A DNA stretch of 33,002 bases from an uncultured Eubacterium sp. (GCA_910579145.1 CAJTTQ010000010.1:1-33002), one strand, 5' to 3'. Positions 15,957-24,566 are shown, counted from the first letter of the stretch. Numbers and translations are program-made. The notes: generated from the letters alone by a model not told the origin.

Positions 15957-17177
15957 TTAATCCTGCGGCCTCTTATAATTTGTCATATGCTTCATTTTTT
16001 CCTGTTTTGTCAAAAGATATTTAAAATCCTCTTTGCCAGGGGCGATCTGGATCGGGACGCGCTCCACGATACGGATGCCATATCCACTCAGTCCGGCGAT
16101 CTTTGTCGGGTTATTTGTCAACAGCCGCAGCTGCTTTACGCCCAGATCATATAAAATCTGCGCGCCAATCCCGTATTCCCGCAAATCCGGCGCGAATCCC
16201 AGCTTAATATTGGCCTCGACCGTGTCATACCCCTGTTCCTGCAGCTCGTATGCTTTCAGTTTATTTATGAGTCCGATCCCCCGGCCCTCCTGCCGCATGT
16301 AGAGAAGGATACCGCGGCCTTCGGCGGCGATCATCTTCAGCGCGCTCTCGAGCTGCTCCCCGCAGTCGCACCGTTTGGAGCCAAATACGTCGCCAGTCAG
16401 ACACTCCGAGTGCACGCGGCACAGGATCGGCTGGCCATCCGACACATCTCCCATCGTCAGCGCTACGTGATGTTCACCGTTCAGTTTATTTTCATAACCA
16501 TGTATGTCAAATTCCCCGAATTTCGTCGGCAGTTTCGCCTTTGCCTCTTTTTCTACTAAACTCTCCGTTTCCAGACGTTTGCGGATGATCTCCTCGATCG
16601 TGATCACGGTGTAACCATGCTCTTTCGCGAACGAGAGGAGTTCGGTCGTCCGCATCATCGTTCCGTCTTCCCGCATGATCTCACAACACAGGCCGCAATC
16701 CTTTAATCCCGCCAGCTTCATCAGATCCACCGTCGCTTCTGTGTGCCCGGCACGCTTCAACACGCCGCCCTGTCTAGCTTCGAGCGGGAACATATGCCCG
16801 GGCCGCCGGAAATCTTCCGCCCGTATCCCGTCTTCCACGGTCTTCATTGCCGTCAGGGAGCGCTCAAAGGCAGATATGCCTGTCGTCGTATCCACATGGT
16901 CGATGGACACGGTAAACGCCGTGGCGTGATTGTCCGTGTTCACCTCTACCATCTGCGTAAGACCTAACTTCTCACACCGTTCCCGGCTCATCGGCATGCA
17001 GATCAAGCCTTTGGCCAGGCTCGCCATCGCATTCACGTTTTCCGGCGTGGCGTGCTCTGCCGCACATATGAGATCACCTTCATTTTCCCTTTCCGGATCA
17101 TCGATGACAAGGATCAATTTCCCGTCCCTCAGATCCTGTAGTGCCTGCTCCAGCTTACCAAACTGTTCGTCCGCCAT
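15957..17177 (-). CDS. ribBA: Bifunctional DHBP synthase / GTP cyclohydrolase II
   Basis: The 406-residue enzyme supplies both precursors of the riboflavin pathway. The N-terminal half (about 1-205) makes dihydroxybutanone phosphate from ribulose 5-phosphate: DDPERENEGDLICAAE, FTVSIDHVDTTTG, RPGHMFPLEARQGGVL and GHTEATVDL. The C-terminal half is GTP cyclohydrolase II: RVHSECLTGDVFGSKRCDCG gives the three zinc cysteines, and YMRQEGRGIGL the catalytic segment, followed by ELQEQGYDTVEAN. Both active sites look intact. It lies third in the operon, 76 bases after ribE, with GGAAGG upstream of its ATG. Confidence 0.96.
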   Translation of the reverse strand: MADEQFGKLEQALQDLRDGKLILVIDDPERENEGDLICAAEHATPENVNAMASLAKGLICMPMSRERCEKLGLTQMVEVNTDNHATAFTVSIDHVDTTTGISAFERSLTAMKTVEDGIRAEDFRRPGHMFPLEARQGGVLKRAGHTEATVDLMKLAGLKDCGLCCEIMREDGTMMRTTELLSFAKEHGYTVITIEEIIRKRLETESLVEKEAKAKLPTKFGEFDIHGYENKLNGEHHVALTMGDVSDGQPILCRVHSECLTGDVFGSKRCDCGEQLESALKMIAAEGRGILLYMRQEGRGIGLINKLKAYELQEQGYDTVEANIKLGFAPDLREYGIGAQILYDLGVKQLRLLTNNPTKIAGLSGYGIRIVERVPIQIAPGKEDFKYLLTKQEKMKHMTNYKRPQD

Positions 17178-17253
17178 GATTCCAACCTTCCTTTCTTCGT
17201 TTCCTCATTTTAAGCCTCTTTTACACCCGGATGTCCATAACGATAAATCATTT

Positions 17254-17916
17254 TTATAAAAATCCATTCTCCATCAGGAATTCTTCTGACAATTTGCTCT
17301 TTACCGGATGCCCTTCGGCCTGCCCGCCGTCCATGCGGCATAATTTCTCAATGTATTTTCCTACCACATCACACTCCAGATTTACCACATCGCCGATCTG
17401 TCGGTCTGCGAGGTTTGTCTGCCCCTGTGTATGAGGGATCACCGAGACGGAAAAATCTCGATCCGTCACCCGCGCAACCGTTAAACTGATGCCGTCGACC
17501 GCAATCGAACCCTTCTCCACGACATACCGGAGAATGTCCTCTGCCGCCGTGATCCGGTACCAAACTGCCGTCTCATCTCTGGTAATGTCCGTGACCTGAC
17601 CGGTCCCGTCGATATGTCCCGCCACGATATGGCCGCCAAACCGGCCGTCCGCAGCCATCGCCCGCTCCAGATTCACGCGGCTGTTTTTCGCTAACATCCC
17701 AAGGGAACTGCGCGCCATCGTTTCTGCCATGACGTCCGCCGTATACCCATGCCCGCTCAGTCCTGTAACGGTCAGGCAGACACCATTGACCGCGATACTG
17801 TCCCCGATCTTCGTTCCCTCCAGTACACGGCTGCACCGGATGCCGAGAACTGCTGAACGCGTCCCCTTCCGTACGGATTCAATCGTCCCCATTTCCTCAA
17901 TGATTCCCGTAAACAT
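17254..17916 (-). CDS. ribE: Riboflavin synthase alpha chain
   Basis: The 220-residue enzyme dismutates two lumazines to riboflavin, the last step of the pathway. It shows the internal duplication of two lumazine-binding barrels: MFTGIIEEMG with DSIAVNGVCLTV and GGHIVAGHIDGTG in the first half, and GSIAVDGISLTV with SVIPHTQGQTNL in the second. ATG at 17914-17916 is the true start: it begins the invariant MFTGI and has GGAGGAG just upstream. The longer in-frame extension to 17976 would overlap ribD and lacks support. Some clostridial annotations call this gene ribC or ribE. Confidence 0.95.
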   Translation of the reverse strand: MFTGIIEEMGTIESVRKGTRSAVLGIRCSRVLEGTKIGDSIAVNGVCLTVTGLSGHGYTADVMAETMARSSLGMLAKNSRVNLERAMAADGRFGGHIVAGHIDGTGQVTDITRDETAVWYRITAAEDILRYVVEKGSIAVDGISLTVARVTDRDFSVSVIPHTQGQTNLADRQIGDVVNLECDVVGKYIEKLCRMDGGQAEGHPVKSKLSEEFLMENGFL

Positions 17917-17954
17917 AGTCTCCTCCATTCGCGCACGCCTTTTTGCGTACTCTT

Positions 17955-19040
17955 TTACAAACGCCCGGTCACACACAGATCATCTCCCAATGGAAACATG
18001 GTCATATCAGACAATTGTTTTGCCGCCGACATCTCTCGGATCCCGTTTCCTTCCACCGGGGATTTCGCACTCTCCCCGCCAATCAGTTTTGGCGCGATAT
18101 ACGCATAAATCCGGTTGACGAACCCCGTTTCTAACAGGGAACCGTGGATACTGCCGCCGCCTTCGACTAACACGCTGTCTATGTTCTGCCTGCCCAGCCG
18201 GGCAAACAGTTCTTCCATCGAAACCTGGCATCCGTCGCCTGTGTTCATCAGTTCAACTCCTGATGAAGTGAGCCAAAGCTTTTTTTGTTCCTCGACTTCC
18301 CCCGCATATGCTACTATCGTGCGTATGCGTTCTGCCGTTCGTACGATCTGGCTTCCGGCCGGAATGCGAAGATGGGTATCGCATATGACCCGAACCGGAT
18401 CCACCCCTTCCCACATGCGGCAGTTCAGCATCGGATCGTCTGCTATGACCGTATCGACGCCGACCATGATGGACGAATACTTTTTCCGAAGCAGCTGAAC
18501 GTGTTCCCTTGCCTTTTCACCAGTGACCCACTTCGAATCGCCAGTACACGACGCAATCTTTCCGTCGAGTGTCATCGCGTATTTCATTGCGACATATGGC
18601 ATGCCGGATTGGATATAATGGAAAAAAATTTCATTGATCGCCAGGCACTCCGCTTCCCTTACTCCTGTCACAACCTCCAGTCCATGCTCCCGCAGCAATT
18701 TTACACCGTTTCCCGCCACTTTCGGATTCGGGTCCATCGCCCCGACAAAGACGCGCCCGATCTTTTTTTCGATGATAATGTCCGTGCAGGGCGGTGTTTT
18801 TCCCTGATGGCAGCACGGCTCAAGCGTCACGTAAAGATCCGCGCCAGTCACATCTTCGGTACACTGTGTCAGGGCATTCCGTTCCGCATGGAATCCGCCA
18901 TATTTCTCATGACATCCCTCTGCCACTATGTTTCCGTCTTTTACGACAACACACCCCACCATAGGGTTCGGAGACGTATGACCCATCGCCGTTCGTGCCA
19001 GTTTGAGCGCCCGCTCCATGTACTTCTCATGACAATCCAT
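17955..19040 (-). CDS. ribD: Bifunctional riboflavin deaminase/reductase
   Basis: The product has about 361 residues. It performs the second and third steps of the pathway: deamination of the pyrimidine, then NADPH-dependent reduction of the ribosyl group. The N-terminal deaminase holds the zinc site in GFHAERNAL and PCCHQGKTPPCTD. The C-terminal reductase begins near YVAMKYAMTLDGKIA and has VLVEGGGSIHGSLLE. The second of two adjacent ATGs (19038-19040) is preferred, because AAGGAGG lies 5 bases before it but only 2 before the first. It is the first gene of the operon, about 30 bases after the riboswitch terminator. Confidence 0.95.
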   Translation of the reverse strand: MDCHEKYMERALKLARTAMGHTSPNPMVGCVVVKDGNIVAEGCHEKYGGFHAERNALTQCTEDVTGADLYVTLEPCCHQGKTPPCTDIIIEKKIGRVFVGAMDPNPKVAGNGVKLLREHGLEVVTGVREAECLAINEIFFHYIQSGMPYVAMKYAMTLDGKIASCTGDSKWVTGEKAREHVQLLRKKYSSIMVGVDTVIADDPMLNCRMWEGVDPVRVICDTHLRIPAGSQIVRTAERIRTIVAYAGEVEEQKKLWLTSSGVELMNTGDGCQVSMEELFARLGRQNIDSVLVEGGGSIHGSLLETGFVNRIYAYIAPKLIGGESAKSPVEGNGIREMSAAKQLSDMTMFPLGDDLCVTGRL

Positions 19041-19071
19041 CATGTCCTCCTTCTCACTCCGTCTATTTTGG

Positions 19072-19101
19072 AAAAAAGGAACCCCGAAATATTCGGGGTC
19101 C
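19072..19101 (-). terminator. Riboswitch-controlled terminator ahead of ribD
   Basis: On the minus strand ACCCCGAA and TTCGGGGT form an 8-bp stem around a 3-base loop, followed by TCCTTTTTT. It stands between the FMN aptamer and the ribD start codon. It is the likely expression platform: FMN binding would let this hairpin form and stop transcription of the rib operon. Confidence 0.85.
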
Positions 19102-19136
19102 TGTAGTATCTTCTCCATTCAAAAAAATCCGATACC

Positions 19137-19266
19137 ATCTTCTCTCATCCAGACTATACTGTCGGCTTTGGAATTACACCAAATCAGCGGTGCCTGGCTT
19201 TTTTGCCAGATACCGGTCGCGGGCTTTGACCGCCGGTGAGGAATTTCACCTCGCCCCGAAGAATCA
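19137..19266 (-). promoter_or_regulatory. FMN riboswitch (RFN element)
   Basis: Read on the minus strand, the conserved RFN core is complete: the opening CTTCGGGGCGAGGTGAAATT, then CCTCACCGGCGGT, AAAGCCCGCGA, a variable hairpin with the TCTGGC/GCCAGG stem, GCTGATTTGGTG, AATTCCAAAGCCGACAGT and the closing TCTGGATGAGAGAAGAT that pairs with the 5' end. It lies directly upstream of ribD with a terminator between. It senses FMN and shuts off riboflavin synthesis. Confidence 0.96.
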
Positions 19267-19275
19267 GCATATAAT

Positions 19276-19304
19276 ATGATAGCACATATTTTTTTGTATT
19301 ACAA
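19276..19304 (-). promoter_or_regulatory. Sigma-A promoter of the riboflavin operon
   Basis: On the minus strand TTGTAA (19299-19304) and TATCAT (19276-19281) are separated by 17 bases. Transcription would start at the 5' edge of the FMN aptamer, as expected. Confidence 0.7.
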
Positions 19305-19420
19305 GGGTTTGCTTGTATTTTTATTGATATGGGTTTCATAATAAAGTCAATTATTTTATGTACGCTATCAAAGTGAGTATCTGAGCATATACGAACCAGC
19401 CTCTCAAGAGTCAGATTGTC

Positions 19421-19922
19421 TTAAAATAGTTGTTTACCATCCAAAAAATAATTATAAATATCTTGTGCCAAACCAAAAGTATATTCTTTGTTTCCTAAAA
19501 TGATTTTGCAATATTACATTCCATTTTCTATATATTGCAAATGCGAAGATTTTAATAATTGAATAACTGGCAAATAGTAAATTTCTAAACCTTTTATCAA
19601 AATCTATTTCTGCACCTTCCATCGTAGGATCTTTCACTTGCGCACGTATTTTCCCTAATTTTTTTGTTGGATAAACAGCACTTACAATATTTCTTTCAAC
19701 AGCACGAGAATTTATCACTTGTATTGCATTTGCTTGATTCTTTCCACCTGGTAATGCATCTCTAGTTCCTTTACATTCCCATACATAATATTTTGTTATA
19801 TATCTTCTATTCCAACCAATAATATCAGGATGTATATAAGAAACATCATGAATCGTGTTATATTTTTTAAAATTGCTTAAATGCACAAAATAAGTCAAAT
19901 CAAATCTTACGGTTTGAAATAA
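19421..19922 (-). pseudogene. Decayed gene, possible PD-(D/E)xK-type protein
   Basis: The longest open stretch (19898 down to 19452) is a chimera of two frames. Up to AEIDFDK the sequence reads like a folded protein, with HPDIIGWNRR then YVWECKGTRD, an Asp...Glu-x-Lys pattern reminiscent of restriction-like nucleases. After that the same frame turns into unlikely aromatic and basic residues. The neighbouring frame continues sensibly as KGLEIYYLPVIQLLKSSHLQ, then after one stop as CKIILGNKEYTFGLAQDIYNY. This is explained by one extra A in the run at 19592-19595 plus a nonsense codon at 19514-19516. There is no good start codon: upstream the frame meets a stop at 19923-19925. Base composition is AT-rich, unlike its neighbours. 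The family is not recognised with certainty. Confidence 0.7.
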
Positions 19923-19923
19923 T

Positions 19924-19954
19924 TATGAGCCACCCAATACAAAAAGGCGGCTCA
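19924..19954. terminator. Hairpin between the two decayed genes
   Basis: GAGCC and GGCTC, extended to ATGAGCC and GGCTCAT, form a stem around a loop of about 15 bases. It could have terminated the membrane-anchored gene upstream on the minus strand, but the T-run is poor. Confidence 0.4.
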
Positions 19955-19985
19955 TACTATTATTATCTGAATCTATCGTATTCAT

Positions 19986-20903
19986 TCATTGGTGGCTCGT
20001 TTCTAATGGTTCATCTTCTACTATTTGAGTTATCTTAAAATAGCACGTTTGTGGTAATGCGACATTATCTACAGACGATATTTGTATATAATATGCTTTA
20101 CCTGCGTCAAATGACAAATCGGCAGCGATACCGTGTGAACCGTCAGTATTTGTATCATTTAATCCAAAATGTCGCAATTCTGACATGGTTTCGTCTAATA
20201 TTTTTAGAACCAAATTGTTCTCTGTAGTAAGATCTGAATAAAAGTCAATCAATTTTCTTTTGATATTTCAACTTTCGTGTTTTCATTGGTTGGGACTACT
20301 ATTTCTTCATAGCTTTCTTCTGTAGAATTTTCGGTATTATTTGACGATGCGTCATCGCTATTTTCATAATAGAAATTGACAAAGTGTATTTGTTGTACTT
20401 TCATTTGTTTCATTCAAATCATTATTATCCTGAGTAAAACTTTTCGGAGAATTGTCTGTGGCGTTATCATTATCACTAGTCTTTTGTTCATCGGAACCTG
20501 GATCATTCTTTGGTTGAAACTGTTCAAAACCCGGATTCTCACTAATGCCTTGCAAATCTATCTCACTCGAAACTTCTGGTGTGGATAAAGGAAGCATTGT
20601 TGGTTGTATGCTCGGTTGAGGTGCTGGTTCTGCTGTTGGTACTGGCGCAGGGTTTGGAACAAGGGTTGTGTTTGGTTCTGTCACAGGAGCATCTGTAGGT
20701 TCCACTTTATTAGATTCTGATTGATCATTTTCATTGCCCGCATTAGCTTGTAATGATTCTTTATTTGGGTCAGGTTTTGAATTTAAAAACGATATAATAC
20801 CGACAACACTTATCCCAAGTATAGCAAATATTGCAGCTATAGTTGTTATCCAAGTATTAAATTTTTCATGCGGGGACTTTTCATTATTATTACAACGATT
20901 CAT
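19986..20903 (-). pseudogene. Membrane-anchored extracellular protein broken by two compensating frameshifts
   Basis: The gene begins at ATG 20901-20903 behind AGGAGG (8-base spacing). The N-terminus has one membrane helix (WITTIAAIFAILGISVVGIISFL) and a long Pro/Thr/Ser/Asn-rich linker to a stop at 20364. Just before that, another frame takes over (NFYYENSDDASSNNTENSTE and on to VEISKEN, about 38 codons). A final open frame, in phase with the first, ends at 19986 with KILDETMSELRHFGLNDTNT and GKAYYIQISS, which resembles a pre-peptidase (PPC)-like beta domain. One net inserted base near 20380 and one net lost base in the A-rich stretch near 20255 would explain this. The ancestral product would be about 305 residues. 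The region is AT-rich and looks acquired. Confidence 0.7.
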
Positions 20904-21064
20904 AATATCACCCTCCTTTTGCAATATATTGTAACATATATCAATATTTATTGATAAGGAGAACTTTTATTCACGGTTATTGATAATAAAGATAGTATAT
21001 TTCCTGCTAGTGTTCCTATACCTTGCGAGAAACTACGTGATGAGGTTTTTACGAACCCGTAGCT

Positions 21065-21250
21065 TCATTCACACCTGGTCTCCCTCGCGTTTTTCTTGAT
21101 AAATCCAAACATTACCGCGGTTACGGCAGAATCAGCCAGCCACGATACGATATAGAAAAACGGCTGTCCCACTGTCCCAAATACGAACACTCCACCGTGC
21201 GGCGCCTTCAGCGTACAGCCAAACAGTGCCGACAAAAATTCTACGGCCTG
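21065..21250 (-). pseudogene. C-terminal stub of a fructose-type PTS EIIC component
   Basis: The reading frame encodes FLSALFGCTLKAPHGG followed by VFVFGTVGQPFFYIVSWLAD and a last hydrophobic helix ending FIKKNARE. This matches the C-terminal end of fructose-family EIIC transporters, where an APHGGIFV segment precedes the final helix. Everything upstream of it is missing: the frame runs into the end of the endonuclease gene, with which it overlaps. It is therefore a remnant left by a deletion, not a functional gene. A 65-residue membrane protein starting inside the neighbour is a less likely reading. Confidence 0.6.
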
Positions 21251-22200
21251 CAGCGTCCGCACGCTTTGTAACCTGCCTCTTCCAGCTCTGATTTCACGCC
21301 CGTGTAATCTTCCCTGTTCTCTTCTTTCATGTCCTCCACACTAGAACAAGCCGGCAGATGATAGGTACGTGTATTCGTATTTAACACATACGACTCCCGC
21401 TGCTCCGCCTGTGACGGATCATCCGAACTGCCTTGGGCCGTTTTCCCGGACAGATCCGATCCCTGCCCCGCTTCGCCACTCCTCGTTAAATGGCTCTCAC
21501 CCGTCGCGTAATCAATCGTGATCCCGGGCTGGCAATTATATGCAAAAATGTGAAAACAGATCTCTTTTCCGCCGTCCTCGACCGACTTCGCCTCCATCTG
21601 CACACCGCGGGCGACGAGGTCATCTCCCTCATACACCGGTGTCACCCGGTAAAGAACGTGATTTCCCGTCGATCGGACATACTCCGCCACTTGATTTTCA
21701 AAAGGAAGCATTCCCTCCACGTTTAAATAACGAGTCCCTGTGATCAGATTCCGTTCATTGGCATTCTCGCCGGATAACTGGAACCCGATCAGATGGCAGC
21801 GGTTGTACAAATACTTTCCCTCTACACTGTCATATTTCTCCGACTGCCACCCAGACGGCTTGACCGGACTGATGTTTCCCCGTTCCTCTGTCGGCATCAG
21901 ATCCTGTCCGATCTTTGCATATGCCGTCCCGCACCGGCCGAGGCTGTCTAGTTCCGCATATGTTTCAAACGAATCCCCTCCGGTTTCCCCGCCGTCAAAT
22001 ACCGGCTGGTTATCATTGATCACGACATACGGATCCCCTGAATAGGGTGGGATTTCATCTAAAGAAGCAGATAAAACGCTCTGGGAAAACGTTTCTTTAT
22101 CCTCTAGCAAAGAATCTATTCCGGTACATCCGGCAAAAAGCAGGCAGACTACCGCCAGCAGTACGAAGAGATAGGATCTGATTTTTTTCTTCTCGTTCAT
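21241..22200 (-). CDS. Lipoprotein DNA/RNA non-specific endonuclease with C-terminal cysteine module
   Basis: The 319-residue surface lipoprotein has signal YLFVLLAVVCLLFAGC with lipobox LFAG-C25. The nuclease domain (about 55-235) is of the EndA-like Endonuclea_NS_2 type: NRCHLIGFQLSGENANERN with catalytic His136, NLITGTRYLNVEGML and FENQVAEYV. The DRGH motif of classical members is NRCH here. A low-complexity linker (about 236-268) leads to a C-terminal module with YVLNTNTRTYHLPACSSV and ACGRCRP, a small putative metal-binding fold with three cysteines, often found in this nuclease group. It may degrade external DNA for nutrition or uptake. GGAGG lies 13 bases before the ATG, a long spacing. 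The 3' end overlaps the EIIC remnant. Confidence 0.85.
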   Translation of the reverse strand: MNEKKKIRSYLFVLLAVVCLLFAGCTGIDSLLEDKETFSQSVLSASLDEIPPYSGDPYVVINDNQPVFDGGETGGDSFETYAELDSLGRCGTAYAKIGQDLMPTEERGNISPVKPSGWQSEKYDSVEGKYLYNRCHLIGFQLSGENANERNLITGTRYLNVEGMLPFENQVAEYVRSTGNHVLYRVTPVYEGDDLVARGVQMEAKSVEDGGKEICFHIFAYNCQPGITIDYATGESHLTRSGEAGQGSDLSGKTAQGSSDDPSQAEQRESYVLNTNTRTYHLPACSSVEDMKEENREDYTGVKSELEEAGYKACGRCRP

Positions 22201-22280
22201 TTATGTCATTCATCCTCCTAAACATAAGCATATAACAACGTATACAACCAAATACTACTTAAACAATTCTAACACCACCT

Positions 22281-22730
22281 CTACATGATTTCCGCGCTAT
22301 CCAGCAAAACGGTAAACGGCCCGTCATTCAGCAGTTCCACCTTCATGTCAGCACCGAGCTCCCCCTGCTCCACAACCGAAATATCCTCCCTGCATTTCTG
22401 TATGATATACTCATACAATTTTTCCGCCTGATCCGGTTTGCCGGCCCTCGTAAACGAAGGACGGTTTCCTTTCTTACAATCCGCGTACAACGTAAACTGG
22501 GAAACGAGGAGGATTTCCCCGCCGACATCTTTTAACGCCAGATTTGTCTTGCCATTTTCGTCTTCAAAAATACGCATCTGCACGAGTTTCTGTACAAGCT
22601 TATCCGCCACCGTTTCATCATCGTCCATACCGATACCGACAAGGACTAAAAATCCCTTTCCGATCTTTCCTCTCACTTCTCCTTCAATCGTTACCGATGC
22701 GTGCTGTACCCTCTGAATTACAAATCTCAT
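22281..22730 (-). CDS. dtd: D-aminoacyl-tRNA deacylase
   Basis: The 149-residue homodimeric enzyme removes D-amino acids (and glycine from tRNA-Ala) from mischarged tRNAs. The start MRFVIQRVQHASVTI is typical. The two active-site motifs are LVSQFTLYADCKKGNRPSF and LNDGPFTVLLDS, whose Gly-cisPro enforces chirality. GGAGG lies 9 bases before the ATG, and the preceding gene stops 1 base away. It is the last gene of the ylmH - C39-like - dtd run. Confidence 0.95.
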   Translation of the reverse strand: MRFVIQRVQHASVTIEGEVRGKIGKGFLVLVGIGMDDDETVADKLVQKLVQMRIFEDENGKTNLALKDVGGEILLVSQFTLYADCKKGNRPSFTRAGKPDQAEKLYEYIIQKCREDISVVEQGELGADMKVELLNDGPFTVLLDSAEIM

Positions 22731-22731
22731 C

Positions 22732-23565
22732 TTATCGTTCCTCCATTCCATCCATCGCCTGCGGCTTGATCCATGTCCCTTCTGCCGACCTGTGTTTCCA
22801 TGTATCCTTGTCCTTTTCATAAGAAAGAACAGATAGATACTGAAAATCACTGCTCGTTTTGAGCGCCTTATAGATCAGCTTCAGCGAAATCCAGCTCCGG
22901 TTGTGCTCCGGGTCTCCTGAATCGGTCAGAAATGCCTTCCCCGTCTCACGGTTATATAAAAACAACGTCACATAATGCCCCGGCGTATCCTGCCAGTAAC
23001 TGTCATCGTTATAGCTTGATATAAGCACGAGCATCGACTGCGCCTGTTCGACCTCGGCCTGGAATTCTTTATATGTCGGCGGCTTTTCCCCTAATTTCAC
23101 GGTAAATCCATTGTCCGACATGATCTTTCGCATAAATGGCCACGCGACAGCCCCGCCGCCGCCATAGGATGTATTCTTTTTCGTCCATTCATACATATCG
23201 ATTGGGGTACACTTGTATTCTGTCAATGTAGAATACATATTTGCCATACAGCAAAATCCACAGCCGAACGCGCCGAAGGAACCTCCGTCATAGTATTCCT
23301 TGCCCCATTTTCCCGACCACTCACGTCCTTCTTTCCATGATTTTGGTCCCTGCAAAAAGGAATAGACCCCTTTTTCAGGGTCCTGTGTCGGTTCCGGTTC
23401 CGCCTGCAGCGCCTCCTCCGATACCGCAGAACTCCCGCCATCCCACTCTGACCCGGCAACGGCAGTCGGGCTTTTATCCACGTCTGGCTTTTCATTTTTC
23501 CCAAAGACCAAAAGCAGCACGATTGCTGCCGCCATCAAAAGAAGAATGCCTTTCTGTTTATCCAT
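22732..23565 (-). CDS. Membrane-anchored C39-like cysteine peptidase
   Basis: The product has about 277 residues. An N-terminal signal anchor (GILLLMAAAIVLLLVFG) is followed by an acidic linker and a papain-like domain from about 70. The likely nucleophile is the Cys in FGAFGCGFCCMANMYS, the His is in DTPGHYVTLFLY, and a third residue is in FLTDSGDP, matching Peptidase_C39_2 proteins. Double-glycine leader processing is unlikely because no ABC transporter is present. The substrate is unknown. ATG at 23565 is preferred; an in-frame TTG at 23574 is possible. It lies 12 bases after ylmH and 1 base before dtd. Confidence 0.75.
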   Translation of the reverse strand: MDKQKGILLLMAAAIVLLLVFGKNEKPDVDKSPTAVAGSEWDGGSSAVSEEALQAEPEPTQDPEKGVYSFLQGPKSWKEGREWSGKWGKEYYDGGSFGAFGCGFCCMANMYSTLTEYKCTPIDMYEWTKKNTSYGGGGAVAWPFMRKIMSDNGFTVKLGEKPPTYKEFQAEVEQAQSMLVLISSYNDDSYWQDTPGHYVTLFLYNRETGKAFLTDSGDPEHNRSWISLKLIYKALKTSSDFQYLSVLSYEKDKDTWKHRSAEGTWIKPQAMDGMEER

Positions 23566-23577
23566 CCGCCTCAATCC

Positions 23578-24315
23578 TCATACATATTTTTCAATCGCCA
23601 CTGTAACTCTTCCCTTTTTCGTTTCGCGCACGACTCCCAAATACACAAATTTCCCAAATCCCCGCACACTGACAATATCCCCCTCTTTCAATGTACCGCT
23701 GTTATTTTCAAACTGCCTGCTGTTGACGAATACCCTTTTTTCCTGAAAGAGCGGAATACACTTCCCCCGGGAAAGATGATACACTTTTGACAGCAGGGCG
23801 TCACACCGCTCCGATGCGATCATGTGCTCCTCCCGTTTTCTGACTGGTGCAAACGCCTCCGGCAGCCCATCTGCTTCTTCACAGACTACATTTGTATGAC
23901 GAATCTTTTTCAACGTCTGACAAATATATTCTTTCATATTTTCCAGACAAAAGAAATAACATTCCTTATCCCGTACGAGAATATCGCCGACCACATCCCG
24001 CTCAATCCCCAGATTCATCAACGCCCCCAGAACATCCCGGTGACTGAGAGCTTCCGCAAACTTCGGCATGGCCGGCCGGCAGGAAAGGCAGCAGACAGGA
24101 AAAGCCTCTTCATAGCCAAACATCTCCACACTGCCAAACCGCACGATCTGCCGCTCCGCATCTTCGCTTCCTCCAAATGCTGAAAAAGGCACAAAAGCCA
24201 GTTCCTGTTTCATCTGCAGAAACTCATCCATTTCCGATGCCGATAAAAAATGCGAAAACGTATAATGTCCGTTCTGATAACACCTATTTGCTAAATCTGT
24301 CAAACGCTGTTTCAT
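23578..24315 (-). CDS. ylmH: YlmH/RqcP2-type S4 RNA-binding protein
   Basis: The 245-residue protein has the YlmH layout: an N-terminal alpha/beta region (about 1-80), a ribosomal L7Ae-like middle part (SHRDVLGALMNLGIERDVVGDILV, with CYFFCLENMKEYI), and a C-terminal S4 domain (RCDALLSKVYHLSRGKC, KRVFVNSRQFENNSGTLKEGDIVSVRGFGKF). In Bacillus and relatives it acts on the 50S subunit in ribosome-associated quality control and sits with division genes. Here it heads a short operon with a peptidase and dtd. AGGAG lies 6 bases before the ATG. Confidence 0.88.
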   Translation of the reverse strand: MKQRLTDLANRCYQNGHYTFSHFLSASEMDEFLQMKQELAFVPFSAFGGSEDAERQIVRFGSVEMFGYEEAFPVCCLSCRPAMPKFAEALSHRDVLGALMNLGIERDVVGDILVRDKECYFFCLENMKEYICQTLKKIRHTNVVCEEADGLPEAFAPVRKREEHMIASERCDALLSKVYHLSRGKCIPLFQEKRVFVNSRQFENNSGTLKEGDIVSVRGFGKFVYLGVVRETKKGRVTVAIEKYV

Positions 24316-24566
24316 ATCGCTCTCCTATACAGCCATTTTTCCCCCTGCCCAGCTAGTATCAGCATACCATATCCGCCATGAGAACGCAATCGAAAAGCCT
24401 GTTTTTTCGAGAAAGTATTTTTCTCACTATGTTATGACAGCACTGGTAATTTCATGTAATTCATATTTTTGTAACATTTTTTTAATAATTTATGTTATGA
24501 TACCAGAGTCAAATGATTTAGCACACAAAAATATATGCAACATGAAAAGAAGAAAGGAAGATGACT

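Noticed and set aside
17254..17976. Longer ribE with 20 extra N-terminal residues
   Set aside because: The extension would overlap ribD. The invariant MFTGI start with GGAGGAG just before it defines the gene.
18285..19106. Open plus-strand frame of 273 codons
   Set aside because: It is the mirror of ribD, with no protein-like motif or start signal.
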